Below are positions 36,329-51,299 of a DNA stretch of 64,000 nt, piece after piece. The position numbers were made by a program, and so were the translations under genes. Numbering within the stretch: the stretch's first letter is position 1; the number at the start of each line of letters is the position of its first letter. The DNA is taken from the NCBI RefSeq assembly GCF_901709675.1, contig NC_051094.1, forward strand, positions 4,801,001-4,865,000, in the 5' to 3' direction. Origin of the DNA: Syngnathus acus (taxonomy: Eukaryota > Chordata > Actinopteri > Syngnathiformes > Syngnathidae). Below the pieces are notes generated by a model. The model was given only the letters and a program-made list of their open reading frames with translations, was not told the DNA's origin and did no database searches.

Positions 36329-36682
36329 CTACCAGGGCTCCGAGCTGCCACAGCTGGACCCTGGCGAGGAGGGCGCTTCGGTGTCACTGGCCAGCGTCCA
36401 AGGACGGGAAGGCGAGCGCAGCTGCTCCATGTTGCCGCGCAGCAGCGTGAGGAGGGCGGCAGGGGCGTGCTCGACTCGCCCGCCCACGCCGCCACCACCC
36501 TGACTCTCGAGCAGGCGCGTTAGGAAGTCGATGTAGCGCATTGCCAGCCGCAGGATCTCGTTCTTGCTCAGCTTCTTCTCGGGCGGGTGCGTGGGGATAA
36601 GCTTGCGCAACTCGGAGAAGGCGCTGTTGACATTGTGCTGGCGCCAGCGCTCGCGCGTGTTGGTGAACACCTTTCTGGTCAT
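36329..36682 (-). CDS. tal2: bHLH transcription factor TAL2
   Basis: Class II basic helix-loop-helix factor that pairs with E proteins; in vertebrates TAL2 acts in midbrain GABAergic neuron development. One coding exon, 117 residues. The start [15 protein letters not shown] puts the methionine directly before the basic region, as in TAL2 and unlike the longer TAL1 and LYL1. Helix 1, loop and helix 2 follow ([20 protein letters not shown], then [20 protein letters not shown]). After the bHLH comes a glycine-rich stretch and an end [13 protein letters not shown], similar to the SCGSS patch of TAL1. The exon begins at an acceptor near 36713, so an upstream non-coding exon is needed; a donor at about 37496 (GACGACAAG followed by gtaagg) fits. 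Confidence 0.93.
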   Translation of the reverse strand: MTRKVFTNTRERWRQHNVNSAFSELRKLIPTHPPEKKLSKNEILRLAMRYIDFLTRLLESQGGGGVGGRVEHAPAALLTLLRGNMEQLRSPSRPWTLASDTEAPSSPGSSCGSSEPW

Positions 36683-37496
36683 GACGGAGGAAGTGATCAG
36701 ATCTCTGGTTCCTGTGTGAAAACAAGCAAGTGTTGTCTCAGTGACTTCCTCAGATTTGAATATAAAAAGATTTTCAATTAAAATCACCCTTTTTTTTTTT
36801 TAACAATGATCAAATGACAAAAACATTTGAACACAAATTTGTATGAAAGCACGTTATGACACTGGCATAGTTTTGCTAGGATTAATTTGGTGTCGTTTTG
36901 TGGGTTCTTGGTGCCAAGGAACTGTTGAAGCGAGGAGAGGAGTTTTATTTTGTAAATCCATAGCACTGTCCAAAAGAAAAGTAGCGCTTTACTGCCGTCG
37001 TTTGGCAGCTCTAAGCAATTAGAAATATTTTGGCTCAAATTTGATAGTCTCGTACGTTTAAGCACTGCACATATCGAGCGTGCAATTGAAATAGCTGGTG
37101 AAGCAGCATGTGGCACATGAGCCAAGTTTGTTTTGGAATACATTGGTTTACAACTGAAATTTAAATAATCAGAAAAAGTTCCGAAATTCAGTAGAAAAGG
37201 AAAAAAAAACTGGAAGCCCAAATTTTTCTGGGGGCAAAAAATGTAGAATGTATGCATGTTAGTGCAAATTAATATCGATTTTCAAATATTGAAAGCGACA
37301 TTTTTGACACAATATTGAACGTGATCAGCAAAACGGTTGTATTCATTTATATTTATTTATTTATATTTATATTTAGAAAAGAAAGTTGAGGCATGTTTGA
37401 ACGATTGCGTTTTAGTTTCTTCTAATCCTAATTTGTTTCATTAAGTGTCATTAACGATGATCGTATTTTATCAACAAGTCAAAGTGATCCTTACCT

Positions 37497-37620
37497 TGTC
37501 GTCAAAGTTGTCCTTTACGGGTCATGAGCAGACGAGCGGAGGGAAGAACCAGCTTTCGACACTCATCCAGAAAACAACACTGCCGCATGATTGCGTCTGA
37601 CATTTTATAGTGGGCTTCTG
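37497..37620 (-). other. tal2: Probable 5' UTR exon of tal2
   Basis: On the minus strand a good donor (CAAG followed by gtaagg) ends this block, and the tal2 coding exon has an acceptor but no upstream coding sequence. The 5' limit is a guess. A G-rich run (37667-37682) lies just upstream. Confidence 0.45.
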
Positions 37621-37649
37621 AATGACGTGGTCATTGTGTGATGGGAGGG

Positions 37650-39502
37650 GAGAGGAGGGGGCGGGGCAGGGGGGGGGGGGGGTCAACGCCCCCCTATTAA
37701 CACCATCACACCGCCCATCTATTATGACCACAATGAGGCACCTTCCTCATCATCATCACTTATCGCTGTGTGAACACTCTCAAGCGAGCATTCTCACTCG
37801 CCTCCCCCGATAATTGATATTTTCATGACGATTATTATTATTTAATAGCGATGCAATTTGAGGACATTCATCAGGATGACAATATTGGATTAATTTGTGA
37901 CAGGTTGCGCTTATATTACGCAATCCTGTCGCGGCATTGCAAGAGGTGTGTTTGCAGTGATGTGCTTGCAATCATTTTCAACAAAACACAGAATTTTTTT
38001 CTCGGTGTGAAAAGTTGACTTTCCTGTAACTGAGACATCTTTCTTTCTTCTCCTACTGCAGTCGACACGTCGGGACAACCCACCGTCGCAAACACCATTA
38101 CGCCGTTAAAAATGGCCGCGAGCCTCGTTTGAATTCAACCCCATCGACCCACAGAAGGTAAAAGTAGCACATCCAGATTGACAGGTGAACAATATGTGTT
38201 TTGTGTGCCACTGTGGTAATCCTGTCCAGGCCCCCACACATAAATTAGCCAGGAAACGGTTGTCCACGCTTACTAAAAAAACAGCCCAGATTTAACCAAT
38301 ATATATATTTTTTTTTTTACACCCTTCAAGTGTTGTTTGAAAGACGCAGCCTTCCGTGAGACTCTCTGTGTGGAGTAGGAATTAGCATAATCTGATTAAG
38401 GGGCCGGGATTAGCCCCCTCGGGTCCGTTTTTTTCTGAATCAGCCATTCATGGGCGACGCCCTCGCGGCCAAGAGGCTGCACCTGCAGGCCCGACGCCAT
38501 CGTGCTGACCCTCCTCACGCCAAATATTGGAGCGTCTTGTATTGTATTGTATTGCGGCCCTTTAAAGCGGCGTCTGTTTGTTGGACATTTTGTAATAAGT
38601 ATAGTAGTGCCTAAAGACACGAATAACTTTACAGAATTTACGTTCATATTCTTTATCCTCTGCAAAGAACGACCAACATTCTATGTGGTCATTTCTTCCT
38701 CATTGGAAAAGTTTTATCAAGTGAAGCTTAGCACTAAGCGCATCACACTTGGTAACACGTTTACGACCTTGTTCCGATTTGGATCGAACCCTTTATTTCC
38801 CTCCAACGCCGTCCATCACCTGTACGTGCGACACAGGTTGATGGATGCTGGCGGACACTTTAACTGCGGCTGCGATCGCCGATAACGAGGCGACCTTTAC
38901 ACAGGCGGCCTCTTTCCCACCGTACAATCAGCACGCCATTACGTCCGCTGTTTACCCACCGAGCATTTAACGCAGCTCTTTGGACACGCCCCCCCCTCAC
39001 CGCCCCCCCCTCCTGTGCCATTCAACAACATTGTCTCTGTCTTTTTTTTCCCCCTTGCCTGCGTCACAGGCTCGTTAGTTGGTTATTGATGCCGGCCAGT
39101 CAGTGTGGGATGAGCCTGTCCGGACTCTCCCAGTCCAAGTCCCCAGGGGTGGTCTTTGTCTGGAGGACTTGTGGAGGTGGGGGGTGGGATTGTGATGGGG
39201 TGGATCATTCCTCTGGGAGCTGCTTGACTGCGCTGGCTGGTAAAGATAAGCGTTCTCTCTCCACATGCTTAGGTGGTGATAAGGGGATTGCTGCACTCCA
39301 CACTTGAATGTTTTTTTTGACACACTCAGCGTTTTATTGTTTAAATGCACAAATACAGCACAGGAAAACACAGTATGATATAAATACAGCACAGTTTTTA
39401 AATACAGCAACTGTCATTAATATACTTTAGCAAACCAAACGATTGTGAACGTGCGAAACATCACAGTGAACGCCGAACCGGAAATGAACAGAATGGGTTC
39501 AT
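37650..39502. other. tal2-shoc1 intergenic region
   Basis: No coding exon seen. Contains G/C homopolymer stretches near 37660-37695 and 38986-39012, and paired GATA motifs at 39244 and 39278. The 3' UTR of shoc1 covers the right-hand end. Confidence 0.5.
39244..39284 (+). promoter_or_regulatory. Paired GATA motifs upstream of tal2
   Basis: AGATAAG (39244-39250) and TGATAAG (39278-39284) lie on the same strand about 34 bases apart, about 1.6 kb upstream of the probable tal2 first exon. The sites are directly visible; the regulatory role is inference. Confidence 0.3.
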
Positions 39503-42500
39503 TTAAAAGAGTTTCAGTCTGGTCTGTCCGTCTGTTCGTCCGGGCACCTTCTCGTAGCTCAGCCTGCTTTTTTTCAGAGGTGGCAGCGCTAAAGAATGCA
39601 CAAACATAAACAGGATTATTTGTTATATTAATATTTATTATATTTAAGCTTACCCAACCACATTTTCTTACCTTTCTACCAACCCACCTATCGATTCAAA
39701 ATCTTACCAACCTACCCATTAACCAATCTATTTTCAAACCAATTTACCTTCCTTTGAATATAACCATCAATCAACCAACTGTCTACTCACCATTTTCCGA
39801 GTGCTCTACTGTCCACCTACGACCGTATCTCACCTATTCGAGGCAGGTCTGCCGCATCTTCACTTCTCTTCCTCTCTTGTCCCATCCAGCATCTCGACCC
39901 ATAAATCATTGACGATCTCCCTCCCGTGTGGGAACCTGTACCAGTCGGACCACCTCTCCTCAATGGGCCCTTTGAAGGTGGGCTGAGGAGGCTGAAGGTG
40001 GTGTCCAAGAAACTCTGGCCTTGTTGCGACCACTCGCCGCTTCCCCTCTCTATCATCTTTCCCGCCACGCTGCTTCGGCCCATGCTACCTGTTAGCACCA
40101 CTTCCTGGCTGGTTTCGCCCTTCCAGAGATCAGCTCCTGACAAGCCACTAAGCTCCGGGCTTCCGGCAGGCCATGTTGGGTTGTGAGTAAAAAAAGTAGG
40201 TTCTCCCTGCGAGTACAGCTCTGTGTCATCTGGGGCCAAGAGGAAGCTGGGATTGGTGCTAGGAAATAGTTCTGGAGCGGGAATGGACGTCTCAGGTGGT
40301 GGAGGAAGAGATGGAGCAGGAGTAGGAGGAAGTGAATGGATTGGACCTGACCGGGCTGGCTGAGCTTCATACAGGGAAGTGACGTTGCTAAACAGCTGAC
40401 AACAAAAAAAAAAAGGTATCACTATAAACTAAAAAGAAGAGGAGCCCATACGCATCTCCATTTATTTCAAAATTGAAATTATTCTGACATAGCCCTTATA
40501 TTCTGCATGGTGCAGTGTACCTATTGAAGTGTCCTGTGAGCATACCTTCAGGACCTTGTGTGGCACCTCTGGCAACATCTCCACCAGCTGCGTCAGAGAG
40601 GCGGCCAGTAGCCATGGCAACGAGGGCGCCCTTCTGAGCATGAGCTGAGCCACCAGCGGGTTGATGCAGGGAAAGTGCAACAGGATAAGCTCCTCCTGGT
40701 GAACATGGGGGGGGGGGTGTAAATGGGGTGACAAATGTGAAGAGGTCACGTGGAGCTCACCTGTGAAGGCGTGACAGCCAGCCAGTCTCGCTCAAGATAG
40801 TCGACAGGATTGCGAGCGCTGGACATCAGGCTGAGGAAACAGATCTGCTTGACCCACCCTGCCACTTCCGCTACCTCTGATGCAATCAGCACCTAACGTC
40901 GGTAGGAACATTCCATTCTTATATCGCAGAAGAATCCACACAAAATGGCTCGGTACCTTGACATCCAGGTCCTCCAACTTCATGCCGAAAAGCACTATTG
41001 ACGAGTAGATCATCACCAAGTTGCTGAAGGCTTCGCTGGAGAACCTGCACCGATACACGTTAACTTGAATGCACACACGTTGCAGCGAGATGGCAACACG
41101 AGTGGAGAACGTTAAAGTGGCATTATCCACCTCTAGCTGCCAGTTTCTACTCCTCAAGAGAACTGATCAGATCAAATGTTGAGCAACCTGAGTGGAAACT
41201 GACCCTCCCCCTTTGCAGTCCGGGCCGTGCAGTATGATCCAACAGTAGTTGTACTGCAACGACAGAGCGGTGAGCCTCATCACAATCGCCTCACAGGCTC
41301 GCTCCTCACACAGCTCCTCCTGCTCCTACACACACACATGCAAAATACGGTTACAATAATACAGGAGTTCAATAGGTGGCGTGTCGGTCTACCTGAATAA
41401 CGATGGCGGTGCTCTCGTCCACCGTGATGATGGAGTAGTAATTGGTCCCGCCCAGCATCTGCAGGGATGGACAGTGGCTTCTCTCGAGTAGCATTATCTT
41501 GAATCTGCCATACCAGCAAAAGAATTCCAGGTGACCAAATCTTGTAATTTCAGTATAAGCAACACTTACGTAGACTCCAGCATCTGCGGCAGGAGAGGCC
41601 GATTGAGGAACGATTCAGTCACCAACAACACGTACGCCACCTTGTCCTCGAGGCTCTCCTCGCTCTCCTGCTCATCTGTGAGAATAGTCGGAACAAAATC
41701 ACCTCCCGGATCAACTAGAACGGGCCGAGCGAGTCGCACGCTTACCTCCGCTGGGGAGGACTGTGTCGAAGGTGAGGTGCTTCACTCTCCTTTCCTTGCA
41801 GACGGTCGCCCACGGAGAGGGGCCCGGGTGGTCGTACTCCACCACCAGAGAAAAAAATTCCCATGGGAAGTCCGGACCCAGATGCTGCTCATACACCTGT
41901 ACACACCTGCTGACCAGAACACTATACGGACCAGGTAAAGGACTCAACTTAGAAGTAGGGCCTAACAGCTATGGAGTTTTTTTAGTTCGAGACCGATTCA
42001 AATTATTAACCGATCAATCGGCCGATTAAGAATAAAAAATATATAATGAATGAAATAATGTTGCCACCCTCGCCCACAATTCTAAACTTTTAAAGTGCGT
42101 GAGCGTTGATGTTCTTACCCACCTTTTAACAACTCTAGCACCGTTCAGTGTTCTGCTGCCGTTATCGGGGTGAACTGTACATACAGCTGCAGAGATACAA
42201 ATAGTAGCTAAACACTGTCACGGTATTTCATGCTTATATAGTAGTACTGAGTCAAGAGTTCTCTTGATTTTATGATGATGCGGTTAACAGCTGACCAAAA
42301 TGCAAAATTCACCATCTCAACAAAAGAGGATTACATAAGAAACTGTTCAAATGTTCCATTGGCTGAAAGCTCAATTAAGAGTCTAGTGCCGCCACCTAGT
42401 GTGCAAAGTTGTCAATAACAGGTTAAAACTTACCAGTCAGTTGTTTCAAGCTTTGCACGATTGTGGACATTCTTTGGTCACAGTTACATGACACGATGAT

Positions 42501-45500
42501 AAGAATCTGCAGCAAAGCAAAAGTATCATGTTATTGTAGCTGTGAGGGTTTCAAACAGTTTTATTTTTCTTCCCAAATACTGACTGACTTTGTCATGCAG
42601 CCGCACCGCCACCACCTTCTGCAGCTCCAGCAGTTTGACGTCGGATTCGTGGTTCCTGGCCCCGAGGTGTAAAATGATGTGCAGCCTCCTCAGCAGCCGA
42701 ATCAGACCCGTGTCCGTACAAGTCTCCTCTGCCTTGCTCAGGTAATCTAAAGCGGAAAAGTTTATTGGTCCAGGGGAGAATCAAAGTACACAGCAATGTT
42801 GTTACGAACCCACGGCAGCGCTCAGGTGACACTTCAACAGCAGTTCCTTAGCTCGAACCAGCATGTGGATAACAAGCACATGGTGGAACAGCTGCTCCTC
42901 ATCTGCAGGCAACACCACGTCAACAGTGCCGCTTTTGAACGGTTCTCTCAATATCATCCTTCCCCTGAGTCCTACCTCCTCTCGCCGCTGGGGTTGCCCT
43001 GCGCGTCACCAATTCTCTTTGTTTGAGCACGTAGCGCGTTTGGTCCGAGGCCAGGCGCCTAAAGTCCCTCCAGGTCGGGAGATTGAGGCCCAGCTCTGTG
43101 GCTGAGGACAGACGAGGCCCGGCCAGAGACTGCAGTTCTCGGTAGGCCTGACGCTGGCTGCCTGAGGGCGACATTAAAACACATCTTGAGTTCTTCTGGA
43201 AAAAGAATCAAAAAAGTTCATCTCTATCCTGACACATCATGTAAAAGCGGGTTCACCACCTACCGGTGGCTTGGACTTGAATCACGCTACTTTGGGGCGC
43301 ATCCTGAGCAGCAGCGGTCACCTGCTCTCTAGTGGCGTGTCCTGACGCTACAACTGCAAGGAGAGATTTGGTGGGGGGCTTCCTGGATGCTTTGCGTGTC
43401 TGCCGAGGAGTAAGCTGCACCACAGAGAGTCTTTCTTGTTCTTCCTCTGGTGTTGAACAACACACAAGATCACAAATTTGAAACCCAGTAAATCCCTGGA
43501 ACCAACGCTCCGATCTGCAGGCCGTTGGGAACAGATATATTTCATACAGGTATGTTTATATACAGGCATATATAGGTCCCATTCGCAAATGTACATTATC
43601 ACCCATAGGTGATTAATTTCCGTATGTCAGCATGTTTTCAATTTTTTACAGACTTTATATCAATGTAAAAAAGGTGAAAAAAAAAAATCTAAACAATAGC
43701 TATTAACTGCAGATTCCCGCAACACGTCACCTGCAGTGGGAGTGGACGCCTGCTGCGATCTCAGCATCATGAAGGCGGTCAGCGGGTCGGTGTGCTGCAC
43801 CGGATGAAGTCCGGCTGCTGTGACGACGCCTCTCTTGTTCATTTTCTGGCTTCTGAAGTTGGCGTCCAGCTTAGAAGGAGGAGGTACGGATGACACTTGG
43901 ACACATGACTTGTTAGCGCTTCTGTTGTCGGAGCTTGATTTGACTTTGTTTGTGTCACGAGCAAGCCTTTTTTGAGCAAACTCAGCAGAACTTGTGTAGT
44001 TTGGGACCAAGATGAGAGCAGTTTTAGACTCTTGCGGTTCAGGTGAAATACTTTGGAAGCAGTCTTGAGAGACAACAGAAGAAATTGTAGTTAGCGAGGA
44101 TTTGGAAGTCCATGACGTCTGAGCTTGACTAAAGTTCTGTTATGTGAAGATTTTATGCAACACGTGCTGAAGAAAATCGAAAGTGAGCTCACACTAACCT
44201 AACACATTGTTGAAGTCCTCACGGGAAGGAACGTCAGTGGTCAGCCTCTCCGGGGACTCCCGCACGTCACCAAAGAATTCTCCCATCTCCGTTTCTATAG
44301 CCAAACTCTCCAGGGAGGTTGACTTCAAGGCTTCGTTCAGAGGCTCAAAGTCAACGGCTTCTTCTTCTACTTCAGGTTCTGTCAAAAGATACGAATTGTA
44401 TCATGTAGTGTAACTCAGATGTTACCCCGGGAAAATCTTGATTCTACCTGCAAACAGCAAGCTCAGTACATAGTTTGGATGCTTCTCGGCCTTCCAAAGC
44501 ACCGCCCTCAACTGTTTCTGAGATTCTGCTGGCACCAAAGATCTAAAGTGTCATAAAAATAAAATCCAGAAACACTACATTGACAGTACATATATGCAAA
44601 GTCTACAGATTGTCCCGTCATCACTCACAATATGTCCACTGGAGACAATTCTTCCCTCTGAAGGTCACGTAAGCTCAGACAGGGATGGCAATGACTGGTG
44701 TCAGCAGTTGGTGGAGTCAGAGTCACCTCCAGCTCCATCTCGGTCGGAAGCGTTACCCACTCTAAAGAAAAACCAAATACAGCGGGAAAATCTCGATCTC
44801 TTGAAGTGCTGACCTTTGCATTCATTTTACTTGGTCAGTTTGAAAACAAGTACCGCAAACAGACTTTCTAGGTATGTCCAGTACCAGCACCAAAATATTG
44901 TGGTAAAACCAGTTCCAGATCCTGATATATTTATTTGTCTCACAATAGGGAAATTTGCCAAAGCCATTGTAGTATCGGACCAGTTATCGTACCAGTACCA
45001 AGTCCAGTTATATTACAGAACCACTACCAGCCCTTTTTATAGTCTCAGAACCAGATTCTACAACCAGACCCGAGTTATTATAATACCTGGACAGGCCTAG
45101 TACCGGTACCAGTAAGACAACTGGTGCCATCTCTTTTCCACTAACAGAGGCACTTATTGTACCAGTTTCTGTATGAAGAGAGTTATAGTACCAGAACCGG
45201 AACATGACGTGTGAACGCCGGTGCTTCAGTAGTACCAAAACCTGAGTTTCTAATACCAACCTGGAGGGGTATCCTTCATCCAGTCTTCTTTGCCAGTTGA
45301 TTCCACTGAAGGAAAATGGCAAATGTCCACTGATGCTGATTTATCTGGAGGACAAACACAACAAAACTTTTGTCATTTGTATGTTAAGGTCACCGACCCG
45401 TTTGTTACCTTTAAAAAGTGCTTCCAGGTCGGGGAGTTGCTCAGGCTCTTCTGCAACCACATTCAAACAATGACAAACACTGGAGAAACTTCTGGGGTAG

Positions 45501-46762
45501 TTGACGGTCATCATGTGATTGTCCAGAAGCTCGGGTAATAGCAAAGGCTACCAGAATAAGAATGAGCAGTCAGTCAAGAGAACAAAACAACTGTAATGTG
45601 AGTTAAATTACCTCGTTTGGTGTCAGTGACTCTTTTGTAAACATCTCGGTGATGAAATCTTCTAAGTGCGCTTCATCACTGGACCTCTCGTAAGGCACGC
45701 AGTGTCTGTAAGTTTGGAATCAGCACTTTACACTTGCATTCAAAACACACCGTCGCTGTTAAATTCTTTTTCAATTTTGTATGTTGGTACATTCCAGAGT
45801 TGGCACTTTGTGGCTTTCTAAGTCAAGTATCTGTACTACCCTTGTGCACCTGAATATTGTTTCCTCAATGACGGAGTCTCTGCTCATGCTTATTAGCGGG
45901 TCGCCCACCAACAGGGTCTTCAGCCGGGACACTTTGCTCTTCAGGGTTGGCAAATGTTTCAAACTAGGCAGGAAATTGGCAGCCACCATGTCTTCTGGTA
46001 GGAGCAGATCTGCCAAAATCCAACAATGATTCCAGTGGCAAATCTTCCTTGCCGTACGTATTTATTTACCGTTGTTTTTAGTTACAGAATCCAGCTGCGG
46101 AGTCAACTTGGCGAAGGTGTCCTCACACAGATGGGCAAGATTTGCTGAGTCAGCCAGACAGCTCGCTAGTTTCTCCAGCTTGCCCTTGACACTCCCAGGG
46201 TCATGAAATCTGGAGCAGAACAAAGCTGCTGTCATTCTAAGAACTGCAGACGTAGGGTTGTATTGGAAACAAAATCTCAAAATCTGCTATGAGCCACTAG
46301 TGAGAAGATTCAAAACCACAGTTTGAAGGGGTACGTAACTTTTTTGTTGAGTTAATGTGTTGTGTTGTTTCTCTGAGGTCATCCAGGACAGAAGTGCTGG
46401 ATGAACAGGTGGAAATGACCTTCCCTAAACAATCATCACAGTATAATCTTAGTAATTTAGTATAATCTTAGTAATTGATAAGAAAATAGTCTTTCAGATG
46501 TGTACCTTTGACCCACGGTTTCCTGTAGGCATCCTCCACCAAGGCGCCATTGTGAGGGTAATGGTCATCCTTGTAAGATATGTAAGGCGTGGGGAGTGCT
46601 AACAAGTCCATTATCACCGTCAAACGGTTTCTGTTCTGGAAGTAGGATTTATAGACATTTGTTTTATCATGTCATTTTTTGGGTGTTTGTTCAGCTTTAT
46701 TGTAGACTTAAACCCACCTCAAAGACATAATCCAGAGCTAGAAAGCTGGCACAAGGGAACAT
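39503..46762 (-). CDS. shoc1: SHOC1 (shortage in chiasmata 1), meiotic XPF-like protein
   Basis: Meiotic protein (yeast Zip2 relative) that works with SPO16 to stabilise crossover intermediates. It is spread over more than twenty small minus-strand exons. The start is [20 protein letters not shown] at 46762. Mid-gene exons include [20 protein letters not shown] (about 45850) and [20 protein letters not shown] (about 44350). The XPF-like region includes [20 protein letters not shown] (about 41640), [18 protein letters not shown] (about 41430), [20 protein letters not shown] (about 41000) and [18 protein letters not shown] (about 40690). Downstream are [20 protein letters not shown] and a long proline/serine-rich exon (39840-40395). 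The last exon (39503-39588) ends [19 protein letters not shown], nearly identical to the human SHOC1 terminus. I saw no frame break in the exons checked, but not every short exon was joined. Confidence 0.9.
44870..45250. repeat. Degenerate gtaccag-type repeat
   Basis: In a shoc1 intron, variants of the word (a)gtaccag(a/t)acc recur about a dozen times at irregular spacing (for example near 44880, 44990, 45103 and 45188). Because gtac is self-complementary the pattern reads on both strands. Confidence 0.6.
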
Positions 46763-47110
46763 AGTTGTCTTCCACCTGTAAATATAACCAAATAATCTTA
46801 AACGGGTATTTTCAATTCGATTAGGCTAATGCTAGCTAAGCTACAGCTAACAAGTATACAAAACTACACGATTGTCAAATATTTTTTATTCGAATATGAA
46901 AAGTACTCTGTTCTTATGGACCACTATAATGTCTAGACGCAACTTAACAATTTTTTTTTATGTTAAGTTACCTTTTGTTTCTTTCTCCAAGTAGCAACAG
47001 ATATCCCGAAATCGATGACCGTCAAAGCTCGTCACGAGGTGAGACAATTTACGGCTGTGCTAAAAGTCCCCCGTTTGCTACGTTTTTGCAATCCGTATTA
47101 ACTATTTCCT

Positions 47111-47282
47111 AACACGGCGCTAAAGTGTATTGTTGTAAATACTTAAATTATGTTACACTACCCGAGGAACCATGGAGTGGAAAGCTTCTATTTCATAACA
47201 CAGCGCTACGGTGTATTGTTGTAAATACTTAAATTATGTTACACTACCCGAGGAAGCATGTTGTGGAGAGCACAAAATACGC
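47111..47282 (+). repeat. Two-copy tandem duplication, period 86
   Basis: Copies at 47111-47196 and 47197-47282 share a nearly identical block of about 60 bases (from aacac-gcgcta to acactacccgaggaa) and diverge at their right ends. They lie about 350 bases upstream of the shoc1 start codon. Confidence 0.85.
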
Positions 47283-47794
47283 CTTTAAAAGCTGGTTAGC
47301 TTGTGACAAAACGTTACTAAGATAAATACGGTACGTTTGTAACAGTTAAATTAAAATATAATCAGCACCATATTATTTGTTAAACAGAACAAAATATAAT
47401 CTTGTCCACCAGGTGGCGGTATTAGTAGATAAGAAATTGTGAACTATGAAATAAGTAAAGAAAAACAAAGCCTACACATAAGATGTGGTCTTTTTTTTTT
47501 GTAGCTGTCTAAAGACAATGTAAAATTGTTACAAAATGTTAAATTTTTCCAAAATGGTAAACTCTAATCTGCCAGTATCTGCCCCCCCCAAAAAAAGACG
47601 CCCCATTCATCACTCCTTGTTTTTAATTGTCATTACATGATGATTCTATTTGTATGTAATTGCAGTTTTCCTAATATGTCAGGACAAGGCGCATCCTTTT
47701 TGGCAAAGTTGCATTGCCATCAATAAGGTTTTCTTGAAGCTTCATCCATGGACCAGCAGGCGCTTTTTAGGGCTGTGTCAGGCTCCACAGTTGC

Positions 47795-50682
<2,888 letters not shown>

Positions 50683-50695
50683 TTAGTCTCATTTG

Positions 50696-50960
50696 GCTTC
50701 AAACGCAATTTTGAAATTCAAGCCTGGCTTGAAACCCCATATTTGAAATCAATCCCAGGCAACATAAACCCCTAACACTTGCTTTGAAATCTAATTTTTG
50801 CCAACATACACTCAACATACACTTTGAAACTGTAACAGAAACCCGCAGCCCAGAAACCCTACTTTGAAACACCAACCCAGGCTAGAAAGCCAAATTCAAA
50901 ATCATAACCCTGACTTGATGCCTTATTTTAAAACCTCACCCTGGCTCGGAACACTCATTT
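50696..50960 (+). repeat. Degenerate minisatellite upstream of keratin start
   Basis: About seven diverged units of roughly 35-40 bases. Each combines a cttgaaa or tttgaaat word with a cc(c)a or ggc block (for example gcttgaaaccccatatttga, then aatcaatcccaggc). It lies directly upstream of the keratin first coding exon. Confidence 0.65.
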
Positions 50961-51299
50961 CTTGTCATTCTATTGTTGTTCAATTGTTAGACTTACGCAA
51001 TTGGTGAAGCTTGGGATCTCCTGGACGAAGCGTCCTGGCCGTGGGAAACGGGGCTGTGCAGGTGAGTCTGGCTGCACAGGATCGCCTCTCAGTCCCTTAG
51101 GGTGGAGACTATGAGCAAGAGGAGGAGGCAGGACGAGGACGAGGAGGCAACATGACACCCCGGAGGTGGAAAAAGTTGCCTTCCAAAATGCAACTTGGAA
51201 GAATAGTTGATTGTTAGGTGATATAAATGTGAATTGAATAACTGGATTGACGTTCGTGTCAAGCATTTGGCGATGGAAGACGATACACACGTGCGGTCT

